A stretch of 34,637 nucleotides of DNA, taken from assembly GCA_905235425.1 (NCBI GenBank), contig CAJOKY010000002.1, positions 1-34,637 on the forward strand. The letters run 5' to 3'. Positions 9,519-17,544 of the stretch are shown piece after piece. Below the pieces are notes generated by a model. The model was not told the DNA's origin, did no database searches, and was given only the letters and a program-made list of their open reading frames with translations. How positions within the stretch are numbered: the stretch's first letter is position 1; each line of letters opens with the position of its first letter. The stretch comes from an uncultured Selenomonadaceae bacterium. GTDB taxonomy: Bacteria; Bacillota; Negativicutes; Selenomonadales; Selenomonadaceae. The position numbers were made by a program, and so were the translations under genes.

Positions 9519-9848
9519 ATTTAAATTAACCTCTTATAAAATTCTTGCTCTGTAGCCATTATATCGAAGATTACAATCCAGCCGTCTGACTATTACCTGT
9601 TTGACCGCTAAATATTGTTCCCCACATTTTATCTTTGCTAGTTTTTTTATATTCTTCACCATTTAGGATTTACCTTTCAAAAAAATATTTAATCCCCTCC
9701 TTTTTCAAAGCAAATTTTAATTTTCTCTACAAAGAAATATAGACTTGAAATATAATTTTTTTAGATGAAATTGAATGCCTGGAATTTTAAACAAAATATA
9801 GAAAAAATCACATATACGCAAAAAGCATTCCGATTTAAGACATTCTAG
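9519..9848. other. Intergenic region upstream of the cas operon
   Basis: There is no intact gene in this AT-rich stretch, which must hold the cas promoter on the minus strand; I cannot choose a -35/-10 pair with confidence. On the minus strand a strong AGGAGG (about 9690-9700) precedes a broken short reading frame that contains EEYKKTSKDKMWGTIFSG and, after a shift, MATEQEFYKRLI, ending about 10 bases before the cas3 start. It may be a decayed small gene that once led the operon. I do not recognise it. Confidence 0.4.
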
Positions 9849-10050
9849 AACGTGTTTACAAAGTTACAAAATACTTGAAATAAGATAAAATTTAGTCGGT
9901 AATTAAAATGGAATATATGTTTACAGATGAACAATGAGAAAAGATAGAGACATATTTGCCAAAGTTACAAAATAAAAGATCGTATAAAAATCTTCGTGCC
10001 ACCTTAAACAGAACGTACTGGATAATGAAAACTGACGCCCCGTGGATAAC
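9849..10050 (+). mobile_element. IS5-family transposase remnant, N-terminal end
   Basis: The frame opening ATGGAATATATG at 9909 reads MEYMFTDEQ, stop, EKIETYLPKLQNKRSYKNLRATLN, then WIMKTDAPW. This matches the start of IS5-family (IS1031-like) transposases, which read TDEQWEKIEPYLP, then a DLRATLNGILWILRTGAPW-like stretch. The tryptophan after DEQ has become TGA. The rest of the transposase is missing and the sequence runs directly into a relaxase remnant. The bases GAACGTGTTTACAAAG at 9849 may be the left inverted-repeat end. It is nonfunctional. Confidence 0.75.
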
Positions 10051-10546
10051 GTAATTGGCAAGAAATTAATCCGATATATTTTTCGGGAACACGATTGAAA
10101 AGGCGAGCAAGAACGCTATTGCCGTTGCGTTCTTAAATTTCCTTTTGCGCTTTAAGAGAACGATGGTCAACGTGAATGGAAAAGCCGTTTTTAGCTAAAA
10201 TCATCGTTTCGGATTTGAGCAAAATCAGCGCGAAGTTCAGTAATATGAACATGGTCGCACCATTTGTAAGATTTAGGAGCACCGCAATTAATTTTTCATA
10301 AAAAGTCGGTTCACTACCGTCTTTTTTCTTTCGAGATGGATATTTGAAAACATTCTTAGGGCTACGTTCCTTGATTTTTTCAACATCATCGATTAGGCGT
10401 TCGGAAAACATAATGTGAACGTGGGGGTAGCGTTGCCAGTGGGATAAAGCGCCTTTACAGCGAATATATTTCACGTGCATAGCAGGAGAAATTTTAGCTC
10501 CGTCGTTTTTTCTGTTAGATTTAATTCCGAAATGAAACAAAGCCAT
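10036..10546 (-). pseudogene. MobA/MobL-family relaxase, decayed
   Basis: The start MALFHFGIKSNRKN and the core HVHIMFSERL, followed by KERSPKNVFKYPSRKKKDG, are typical of MobA/MobL relaxases, which nick oriT in mobilisable elements. A large internal deletion joins residue ~32 to that core. A frameshift near 10292-10296 puts GAPKSYKWCD and ELRADFAQIRND in another frame; a second near 10197 returns to LAKNGFSIHVDHRSLKAQKE. A TAA at 10133 then interrupts the frame, which goes on ERNGNSVLARLFNRVPEKYIG until it meets the IS5 remnant. The start keeps a good AAAGGAG site. It is clearly dead. Confidence 0.85.
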
Positions 10547-10826
10547 GAAGTTTTCTCCTTTCTCCAGACAACGGCAGGTTCAATGAGCGCAAGCGAATGG
10601 CTGTTTTTTTATCGCCGAAAAGCGGCGTTACGACTAACTAAAATCAGCGTTTCACGCAGCGAAATGCATAAGTGAACATTTTCGGTAAAAATCGCTTTTG
10701 CGTTATGATAGCACAAAGTAAAAATTGGTGATGCACTATTTTTGCACTATTTTTTGTGCATTTTCGGACGAGAAAAATTTATTGTGGTATAGTAAGGTCG
10801 GTGAGAGAAATTTGAGAAGAGAAAAA
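10547..10826. promoter_or_regulatory. Region between relaxase remnant and coiled-coil gene; promoter and possible oriT
   Basis: Two inverted repeats (CGCCGAAAAGCGGCG near 10612 and CAGCGTTTCACGCAGCG near 10644) lie just upstream of the relaxase start, the usual oriT place in mobilisable elements. Further right an extended -10, TGGTATAGT at 10785-10793, stands 34 bases before the coiled-coil gene and is a plausible promoter for it; no clear -35 box is present. The oriT reading is inference from position. Confidence 0.4.
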
Positions 10827-11168
10827 ATGGAACAGCTTGAAACGGGAATAAAAAATTTGGAAGAATTGATGAATAATCTTGAGCTACAAATGGAAAATAC
10901 AAGGAGGAAAAAATATTTGAAACAGGTATCATTAAGTACGATAGATAAAAAATTGGTGAAAAAAAATCAAGAATTGGAGGAAGTACGCGATTTCAGAAAA
11001 AAGTTAAATGAAAAAGAGAAAGAAATTTGTGCGGCGATAGAAAAGTTGCAAAATCAGAAAATGGAAGTAATTTTTGCGCAAGTAAAAAAAGGAATAAAGA
11101 ATGAAAATCTTGAAGTCTCTGCCGAATCAGTAATGCAAATGTTGGACGTACTGAGAAAAGATTTATAA
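10827..11168 (+). CDS. Small coiled-coil protein, unknown function
   Basis: This 113-residue protein is dominated by heptad-like charged helices, with MEQLETGIKNLEELMNNLELQ followed by long Lys/Glu-rich stretches. The ATG at 10827 follows AGAAGAGAAAA; a longer frame back to 10725 would start with an unrelated Cys/Phe-rich segment. I do not recognise a family. It precedes the RloA-like ATPase in the same direction, 90 bases away, with a separate promoter between them. A role in the same defence module is possible but not shown. Confidence 0.65.
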   Translation: MEQLETGIKNLEELMNNLELQMENTRRKKYLKQVSLSTIDKKLVKKNQELEEVRDFRKKLNEKEKEICAAIEKLQNQKMEVIFAQVKKGIKNENLEVSAESVMQMLDVLRKDL

Positions 11169-11193
11169 AAGGAAAAAAGTTTGACGACAGAAA

Positions 11194-11223
11194 TTGTAAA
11201 AGAATCTTCAAGCGTGATATAAT
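11194..11223 (+). promoter_or_regulatory. Promoter for the RloA-like gene
   Basis: TTGTAA at 11194-11199 and TATAAT at 11218-11223, 18 bases apart, with an upstream TG making an extended -10 (TGATATAAT). It lies 36 bases before the RloA-like start. Confidence 0.65.
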
Positions 11224-11258
11224 TTTTAAAGAGCTTAAACTGAAAAGAGGCGACGGCA

Positions 11259-12434
11259 TTGTTACTGGAGTATAGTTTCAAAAATTTTTGTTCATTCAAA
11301 GAAGAAGCGACATTTTCATTGAGTGCAACGGAAAGCGAAATAAAAAAAGATTTCCCCGACAATTATTTTCGAGATAGAGTTGACGTTTTAAAGTCGGCAG
11401 TAATAGTTGGAGAAAATGCCGGCGGGAAATCGAATTTTGTAAAAAGTTTGCAATATATTAAAGCGTTTTTCAAGGAAAATCGGGAAGTAGTGTCGTCGTC
11501 AGAATATCTCACTGATGAATACACAGAAGATTCTTCAAAGATGAGGTATATGGACACAGCGCAAAAATTTTCGCTGAGCGTTCTTATAAATGGTACGGTT
11601 TATTTCTACAATCTCGAGATAGATTTTTTAGGCATAAAATTTGAAGAGTTAGAAGTGCAGAAGAAAAATAAGTCGCAACGGCAGAAAATTCTTGTAGTAG
11701 ACAGAACGGAAGTTGAACCTAGCTTGACTGATTTTGTAAAAAGTCCAAAAGAATTTAAATTTTCTACGTTGAAATATGAAATTCAATGTATTCCTTTTGA
11801 TAAGAAAGATACAGTCGAAAGTGAAGATTTTATAGGATTGTTTGTATCGAAATATGCGTTGATGGGCGTACCAGAGGCGTTGGCTTTTAGTCAATGGATA
11901 AACAACATTTTAATAGTTGAGTCCGCAATTTATGAAGATACGAGGTTGAAGGGAAATTATTTTCAAAATCTGTCAGATTGGCGAGTTATGAACTACGAAA
12001 GATTTTTGGATATTTTAAGAATAATAGATCCAAGCATAATGGAGATAAAGCCGAATAATCGACAACCCTACCAAGAAACGATAATTTCGAGAAAAAATTC
12101 AGCCGGAAAAATTTTTAAGGTAATTTACGAGAATAAAGTATTGTTCGCAGATGAAATGGATAGGTCGTTTAATCCAATTCTCGCGGATAAAATTATTTCG
12201 CTGATTCCCGGAAACGATCATAAAGGACAATTTATCTTTACGACGCACAATGTATTGCATTTGAATTTGAACAATTATATGAAAGAGCAAATATATTTTG
12301 TGACGAAAAATCAGGAAACGTTGCAATCAGAAATTTATTCTTTATCAGAGTTCCCAGACGTGGAGTATAATTCAAAAGTCAATTTGTATGAATTTTATTT
12401 AAGGGGAGTTTTGGGAGGAACGCTGAGTGAGTAA
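11259..12434 (+). CDS. RloA-like AAA/ABC-type ATPase, lacking the signature motif
   Basis: This 391-residue ATPase of the AAA_15/AAA_21 (COG1106) group is found beside RloB in anti-phage or restriction-linked loci. The Walker A is GENAGGKSN (51-59), the Walker B LFADEMDRS (295-303) and the H-loop TTHN (328-331). The translation starts at TTG 11259, 8 bases after AGAGG. Relatives have a stretch with ESDGT-like ABC signature residues just before the Walker B. Here IYEN (289-292) runs straight into KVLFADE, so about 30-40 residues including the signature seem deleted in frame. ATP-dependent dimerisation may be lost. It overlaps the next gene by 8 bases. Confidence 0.85.
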   Translation: MLLEYSFKNFCSFKEEATFSLSATESEIKKDFPDNYFRDRVDVLKSAVIVGENAGGKSNFVKSLQYIKAFFKENREVVSSSEYLTDEYTEDSSKMRYMDTAQKFSLSVLINGTVYFYNLEIDFLGIKFEELEVQKKNKSQRQKILVVDRTEVEPSLTDFVKSPKEFKFSTLKYEIQCIPFDKKDTVESEDFIGLFVSKYALMGVPEALAFSQWINNILIVESAIYEDTRLKGNYFQNLSDWRVMNYERFLDILRIIDPSIMEIKPNNRQPYQETIISRKNSAGKIFKVIYENKVLFADEMDRSFNPILADKIISLIPGNDHKGQFIFTTHNVLHLNLNNYMKEQIYFVTKNQETLQSEIYSLSEFPDVEYNSKVNLYEFYLRGVLGGTLSE

Positions 12435-12915
12435 AGTGCAGAGACAGCTGAAGAAAAAATTTGTGATATTTTGCGAAGGAGATACGGAGTATAATTATTT
12501 TGACGCGATAAGAAAAATACCGAACGTGGAAATAAGTATTCCCGCAATAAATATGCACGGAGGCGGCTACAAAAATTTTTTGTCAAAGATTAAAAAGAAC
12601 GGGAAATTAGAACGGCAAGCAACTTTTATAATAGTTGATGGAGACCGTGCGCAAAACATTCCCGAAGAAAAAATTCGCTCCGAGAGCTTATAGAATATTG
12701 TCGAATGCAAAATATAAAAAAAGAACTTTCCGCCATTTTTTCTAATAGTGAACTGTCCCGATTTTGAGTACATTGTATGCCTTCACGATGAAAACTATAA
12801 AGGCGGTGATACCGAAAGGCACATCACAAAAAAATTTGAGTGTAAGAGTTTGGGAGAATTTAAAGGGCGGACTGACATATATGATTTTCTGCACAAAAAT
12901 TCTCAACATCACTAA
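12427..12915 (+). pseudogene. RloB-family protein, frameshifted
   Basis: The GTG start overlaps the ATPase by 8 bases, as in intact rloA-rloB pairs. The N-terminal half is clear: KKKFVIFCEGDTEYNYFDAI, with the acidic EGDTE of the TOPRIM-like RloB core, then TFIIVDGDRAQN. Residue 88 is a stop. The next part, LRELIEYCRMQNIKKE, is in another frame, and the end, FLIVNCPDFEYIVCLHDENY to the TAA at 12913, is back in the first frame. Adding one A to the A6 run at 12668-12673, and removing one base near the A7 (12716-12722) or T6 (12736-12741) run, restores one protein of about 160 residues. Confidence 0.8.
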
Positions 12916-12975
12916 ATTATGCTAAAAATAATCGACAATCCAAAATTCATTACAAATGAGTATCCATTTTGATAC

Positions 12976-13004
12976 ATAAAAAAGCAAGAAAGGCGCTTTT
13001 TTAT
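12976..13004. terminator. Bidirectional terminator between rloB remnant and LRR gene
   Basis: A perfect 10-bp stem, ATAAAAAAGC and GCTTTTTTAT, flanks a 9-base loop. Each strand has a T-run after the stem, so it can end both converging transcripts. Confidence 0.8.
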
Positions 13005-13013
13005 GAAAATTTA

Positions 13014-14398
13014 TCAAGCATCTCTGACAATTTTTTCAAGACGATTCCAACCTGTACCGAAAATTTCTTTCAAGCGCGGTTCAATTTTTCTGCTGTACGT
13101 GATTTTTTCTAACGACTCGCAACCGGAAAATGCAGACCAACCGATTGAAGTCAAACCATCGGGCAGTACTATTTCTTTCAACGACTCGCAATCGGCAAAT
13201 GCATCTTCGCCGATTGATGTCAAGTTGTCGGGCAAATTTATTTCTTTCAACGCCGTGCAATATGCAAATGCCCAATCACCGATTGAAGTCAAACCTTCGG
13301 GCAGTACTATTTCTTTCAACGACTTGCAACCGAAAAATGCCGAGCCACCGATTGATGTCAAACCATCGGGCAGTACAATTTTTTCCAACGACTTGCAATC
13401 GCCAAATGCACTTTCACCGATTGAAGTCAAACCTTCGGGCAGTACGATTTCTTTCAACGACTTGCAATCGCCAAATGCACTTTCACCGATAGAAGTCAAA
13501 CCGTCGGGCAGTACTATTTCTTTCAACGACTTGCAATCCCTAAATGCACTTTCACCGATTGAAGTCAAACCTTCGGGCAGTACTATTTCTTTCAACGACT
13601 CGCAACCGTCAAATGCACTTTCACCGATTGAAGTCAAACTTTCGGGCAGTACTATTTCTTTCAACGACTCGCAACCGTCAAATGCACTGTAACCGATTGA
13701 AGTCACTCCGTCGGGCACTACTATTTCTGTCAACGACTTGCAACCTTTAAATGCCCTATAAGCGATTGAAGTCAAACTTTCGGGCAGTACTATTTCTTTC
13801 AACGACTCGCAACCCCAAAATGCATAATCGCCGATTGAAGTCACTCCGTCGGGCACTACTATTTCTTTCAACGCCGTGCAATCTTCAAATGCCCATCACC
13901 GATTGAAGTCAAACCATCGGGCAGTACTATTTCTTTCAACGACTTGCAACCGTAAAATGCAGACCAACCGATTGAAGTCAAACCATCGGGCAGTACTATT
14001 TCTTTCAACGACTCGCAATCGTCAAATGCTCTTTCACCGATTGAACTCAAACCTTCGGGCACTACTATTTCTTTCAACGACTTGCAACCTTCAAATGCCC
14101 CATTACCGATTGAAGTCAAACCGTCGCGAATAACAACCGTGCCGACTGCGTGTTCTTTGTTGCCGTCCCAATACAATTTTTCGAGCGCGTCTTTGGCTGT
14201 TTCGTTGCCTTCCTTCTCAAACTCTTTCAGCTTTAAAATAGCGTCAACGTCGCCTTTCTTCGCCTTGTCAATAAAAGTTTCGGGATTGCGGGCAAGTTCT
14301 TTTTCGCGTTTAATTTCTTCTTGACGTTGCAACTCTTCAGCCATCAAGATTTCGTAAGCTTTGGCACCCCATTTCTGCAACTCTTTCCGATAATCCAT
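13014..14398 (-). pseudogene. BspA-like leucine-rich-repeat protein, one frameshift
   Basis: Read as one gene, this encodes about 460 residues: an N-terminal helical, charged domain (about 92 residues, MDYRKELQKWGAKAYEIL onward) followed by about 15 copies of a 23-residue LRR_5 repeat of the form GLTSIGxxAFxxCxSLKEIVLPD, and a short C-terminal cap. No signal peptide is visible, so it is probably cytoplasmic, unlike secreted BspA proteins. The frame breaks near 13898: the repeat reads GDGHLKIARR where GDWAFEDCTALK is expected, one base missing. The start at 14398 has GAGGTGG. The function is unknown; such repeats usually bind proteins. Confidence 0.8.
13089..14122 (-). repeat. Tandem 69-bp LRR-coding repeats, about 15 units
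   Basis: Each unit encodes one 23-residue LRR and neighbouring units are close to identical over long runs, for example around 13380-13560. Such DNA can gain or lose units by recombination. The residues between SIG and AF, and the one or two residues before each Cys, vary most. Confidence 0.9.
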
Positions 14399-14437
14399 AA
14401 TTAACCACCTCATTAACACAAAACCTTAATACGAGCC

Positions 14438-14460
14438 GAACCCGTCGCGGGTTCAATTTT
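14438..14460 (+). terminator. Hairpin in the LRR 5' leader, terminator-like on the + strand
   Basis: A 7-bp stem, GAACCCG and CGGGTTC, has a TCG loop and is followed on the + strand by AATTTTTT. On the minus strand it sits in the untranslated leader of the LRR mRNA. It may block + strand read-through into the restriction operon or affect LRR expression. Confidence 0.5.
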
Positions 14461-14473
14461 TTAATTCGGTCAA

Positions 14474-14502
14474 ATTATACAATATCAAGTGATAAAAGAA
14501 AA
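14474..14502 (-). promoter_or_regulatory. Candidate LRR promoter with internal dyad
   Basis: On the minus strand TATAAT occupies 14479-14474. The spacer upstream holds the dyad TATCA-AG-TGATA at 14483-14494. The -35 region (TTTTCT at 14502-14497) is a weak match. Confidence 0.45.
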
Positions 14503-14523
14503 GTTTATTTAATATAAAAAAAC

Positions 14524-14552
14524 TTGAATGTAGTATCACTGTGTGATAAAAT
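14524..14552 (+). promoter_or_regulatory. Promoter and operator of the restriction-modification operon
   Basis: TTGAAT at 14524-14529 and TAAAAT at 14547-14552 are 17 bases apart. Between them, running into the -10 box, is the dyad TATCAC-TGT-GTGATA at 14534-14548. A protein bound there would block RNA polymerase. A similar dyad lies in the divergent LRR promoter. Confidence 0.7.
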
Positions 14553-14587
14553 AACTATAAAATTTTTTGTGGCAGGAGGGTAGAAAA

Positions 14588-14785
14588 GTGGATAACAACT
14601 TTGAAGACAACTATATCAATCTTGAAAAGGCGGCGGAATATCTCAATATCAAACCGGTGACTTTACGCAAGTGGATAGGTCAGAAAAAAGATTTGCCAGC
14701 TCATCAGATCGGTAAATTGTGGAGATTTAAGAAATCGGAATTAGATGAATGGGTACATAGTGGAAACAGCGCCGCACGACGTTAA
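14588..14785 (+). CDS. Small HTH (excisionase/MerR-type) DNA-binding protein
   Basis: This 65-residue protein is almost wholly one HTH_17 domain: YINLEKAAEYLNIKPVTLRKW, then QIGKLWRFKKSELDEW. Such domains bind DNA as a winged helix and occur in excisionases and as small leading genes of restriction-modification operons. The start is GTG 14588, 7 bases after GGAGGG; a longer TTG frame begins before that ribosome-binding site and is unlikely. It is the first gene of the operon, 25 bases before the methylase. It is the natural candidate to bind the TATCA/TGATA dyads upstream and time methylase and nuclease expression, which is inference. Confidence 0.85.
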   Translation: MDNNFEDNYINLEKAAEYLNIKPVTLRKWIGQKKDLPAHQIGKLWRFKKSELDEWVHSGNSAARR

Positions 14786-14810
14786 TTTTGTTAAGGGAAA
14801 GGAAATTTTC

Positions 14811-16446
14811 ATGGGCAGTGAGTCGGTTTTGAAAACAGCATTGTCAGAAATTAAGTCGTACTTGTGGAGTAAATACGATAATTTGTCTGTAAAGAAAATT
14901 GAAAATGAATTAAAGAATATTACTAAAATCGATTTTTCGGAAGTAACCGGCAGTTTAAAACACCATTCATATGATTCACTGCAAAAAGAACTTGCGTCTT
15001 TAAATGAGAAATGTGAAACTCGAAAAATTAAAGGCGTTTACTACACGCCTTCGGACATTGTCAGATTTATGTTGTCCAATAGTCTAAACTTTTTTTACGG
15101 TAAAATTGACAATGACTGTTTGAATAATTCGTTTCATAGTACATTGCCTTACGAGAAGATTTGTTATGATTGTACTTTCTTCGACCCGACTTGCGGCTCG
15201 GGAGTTTTTCTGTTAGCAACACTAGAGATGAAATTCAATTTGCTTGAAAAAAATCTTTAGCGCCGAAACACAAGGAAATTGAAAAAGTAGTCGCTACCTT
15301 ATTCGACAACGATATCAATATCGATTCGGTTACGCTTACAAAACTCCGACTGTTTTTGTGCGTTTTACAAAGGTATGGCGTTGAAAGTATAGAGGGGATT
15401 TCAAGAATTTTTGACAGGAATTTTTTTGCCATGACTTCGTCAACGACAGTGAAAAATGTGCTGTCAGAAAGTATGATGTTGTGATTGGCAACCCGCCTTA
15501 TGTAGAAGATTCTAAAGCGCAATTTTCTCATCACGATAAGTACGGGAATATTTATGCAAATGTTTTATCCAACGCATCCCGTTTATTAAAAGACAACGGT
15601 GTCATGAGCTTTGTCATACCTTTGTCCTATATTTCAACACCGAGAATGAAAAAAATTCGGGAGGAATTACTAAAAAATCTACCTAAGCAGTACATTTTGA
15701 ATTTTGCTGACAGACCGAATTGCTTGTTTGTTTCAGTTCATCAAAAATTGTGTATTCTGCTTGCCGGTAAGAAAAGTACTGAATTAGAATTGTTTACAAG
15801 CAATTATCAATATTGGTACAAGGAAGAGCGAAAAAATCTTTTTAATTCCGTCAGCATAGTCGCCAATCCTTTTTTTAGCCAAGAATTTATCCCTAAGCTC
15901 GGAACAAAATTAGAAATTAAGATATACGAAAAAATCATCAGCAATAAAAAAGCTTTAATGGATTTGTTTGTGCCGTATGGAGCAGTTCCCGTTTATTTGA
16001 ATATGAGGGCTACTTATTGGATTAAGGTATTTTCAAGCGAACATTTAAGTTCGGAGTATAAAATTTTCCACTGTGAGGATACAGATAGTGCGAAATTATC
16101 GGTTCTATTGCTTAATTCGTCGTTGTTTTGGTGGTACTGGGTATGCGTTTCGAACTATTGGCATATTACAAACAAAGAATTGAAAGGATTTAAACTGCCA
16201 TCAAGCTTTGATACGCAACGTGTCAATGAATTAGTGGACGCTTTAGAAAAACGTTTGGAAGTTACTAAAGTTTATGTGGGGACTAAGCAGACGGAGTACG
16301 AATATAAGCACAAGTTCTGCAAACGAGAAATTCACGAAATTGACGATTACGTCAACCAACTGTATAAATTCAGCCCTGAAGAAAGTTCTTACATAAAAAA
16401 TTTTGCTTATCGTTATCGTATCGGCGAAGGTGGTGTTAGTCCTTGA
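14811..16446 (+). pseudogene. N6-adenine DNA methylase of the LlaJI-like system, two homopolymer frameshifts
   Basis: Read together the three frames give one protein of about 545 residues. Frame one, from ATG 14811 (after AAGGAAA), has the helical lead-in, YYTPSDIVRFML, and AdoMet motif I DPTCGSGVFLL. It ends at 15260. The middle part, SLAPKHKEIEKVV to ISRIFDRNFF, lies in a second frame. A third frame gives YDVVIGNPPYVED (catalytic motif IV NPPY, 15490-15501) and the target-recognition region to 16446. The breaks fall at A7 (15247-15253) and T7 (15421-15427). One added base at each restores the whole protein. Its stop overlaps the next gene by 4 bases. It may be phase-variable, decayed or mis-sequenced. 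Confidence 0.85.
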
Positions 16447-17537
16447 AAGTGTTGGATTTGTTTTCAGGGTGCGGCGGACTTTCTTTAGGTTTCATTCAAG
16501 CAGGTTTCAACGTGAGCAAAGCAGTTGAATTTGATGTTTCTATCGCAAATACGTACAAGCTGAATCATTCGTCAGTAGAGATGATTGTAGATGACATAAG
16601 TCGTCTTGTTCAAAAAAATATTTTTACATACGGCGAGGCAGATATAATCATTGGAGGACCGCCTTGTCAAGGATTTTCAATGGCTGGTGCAAGAATCAGA
16701 GAGGGGTTCATAGACGATCCGCGCAATTATCTGTTTAAGCAGTATTTCAATATCGTAAAAAAGATTAAGCCGGCTGTTTTTGTTATGGAAAATGTCAAGG
16801 GCATTATGACTATTCAACATGGGGAGATTTTTAACTCAATATTGAAAACTTTTTCGGATTCCGAATCTCTTGGAGGTATAAGCTATGATGTCCATTATAA
16901 AATTATAAAAGCTATTGATTTCGGTGTACCTCAAAAGCGAGAAAGAATAGTCATAATCGGCACTCTTAAAAAAGATTTAAATTTGGATAGAATTATGGAA
17001 CAGACAAAGGTAGAAATATCTGCACAATACCCACATTATTTTGACAAAGTAACCGTTAGAGATGCTATTGGAAACTTGCCGGAAGTAAGTGAAAGCGGGA
17101 ATGTAAGAAATCCTAAACCTCAAACGAACTATCAACGCTATTTGTCGGTAGAATCTGATGTACTGACCAACCACAACCAGACAAACCATTCAGATATTGC
17201 CGTAAGCAGAATGAGCAAAGTAGCTAACGGTGATAATTTTACTTCACTGGACGAAAAAATAAATTCGGTACACAGCGGTTCATACGGCAGACTTTGCTGG
17301 GATGAACCTGCCGCGACTATCACTACAAGATTTGATACTCCTGCAGGCGGTAGATTTACGCATCCTGAAGAAAACAGAACATTGTCACCGCGAGAAGCAG
17401 CACGTATTCAAAGCTTTCCTGACAACTTTATTTTTTACGGAAATAGAACCTCTGTGTGCAAACAAATAGGGAATGCAGTTCCGCCCAAAATCTCATATTT
17501 TTTGGCAAGATTGGTGAAAAATATTTTAGATTCGTAG
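16443..17537 (+). CDS. C5-cytosine DNA methyltransferase
   Basis: This 364-residue enzyme has all main motifs in order: LDLFSGCGGLSLGF (I, AdoMet binding), GGPPCQGFSMAG (IV, with the catalytic Cys), MENVKG (VI), QKRERIVIIG (VIII), and IGNAVPP (X). A target-recognition region of about 100 residues lies between VIII and the C-terminal motifs. It would methylate one strand or one variant of the recognition site, protecting host DNA from the McrB/LlaJI nuclease. The start is TTG 16443, overlapping the upstream stop as TTGA; GTG 16449 is possible. McrB follows after 7 bases. Confidence 0.95.
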   Translation: MKVLDLFSGCGGLSLGFIQAGFNVSKAVEFDVSIANTYKLNHSSVEMIVDDISRLVQKNIFTYGEADIIIGGPPCQGFSMAGARIREGFIDDPRNYLFKQYFNIVKKIKPAVFVMENVKGIMTIQHGEIFNSILKTFSDSESLGGISYDVHYKIIKAIDFGVPQKRERIVIIGTLKKDLNLDRIMEQTKVEISAQYPHYFDKVTVRDAIGNLPEVSESGNVRNPKPQTNYQRYLSVESDVLTNHNQTNHSDIAVSRMSKVANGDNFTSLDEKINSVHSGSYGRLCWDEPAATITTRFDTPAGGRFTHPEENRTLSPREAARIQSFPDNFIFYGNRTSVCKQIGNAVPPKISYFLARLVKNILDS

Positions 17538-17544
17538 GGGTAAA

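Noticed and set aside
10475-10675. 66-residue + strand ORF starting MHSRRNFSS
   Set aside because: It lies antisense to the relaxase start and shows no family features or ribosome site.
13003-13692. 229-residue + strand ORF with repeated SGSTISFND
   Set aside because: It is the antisense reading of the LRR repeats; periodicity comes from the 69-bp units.
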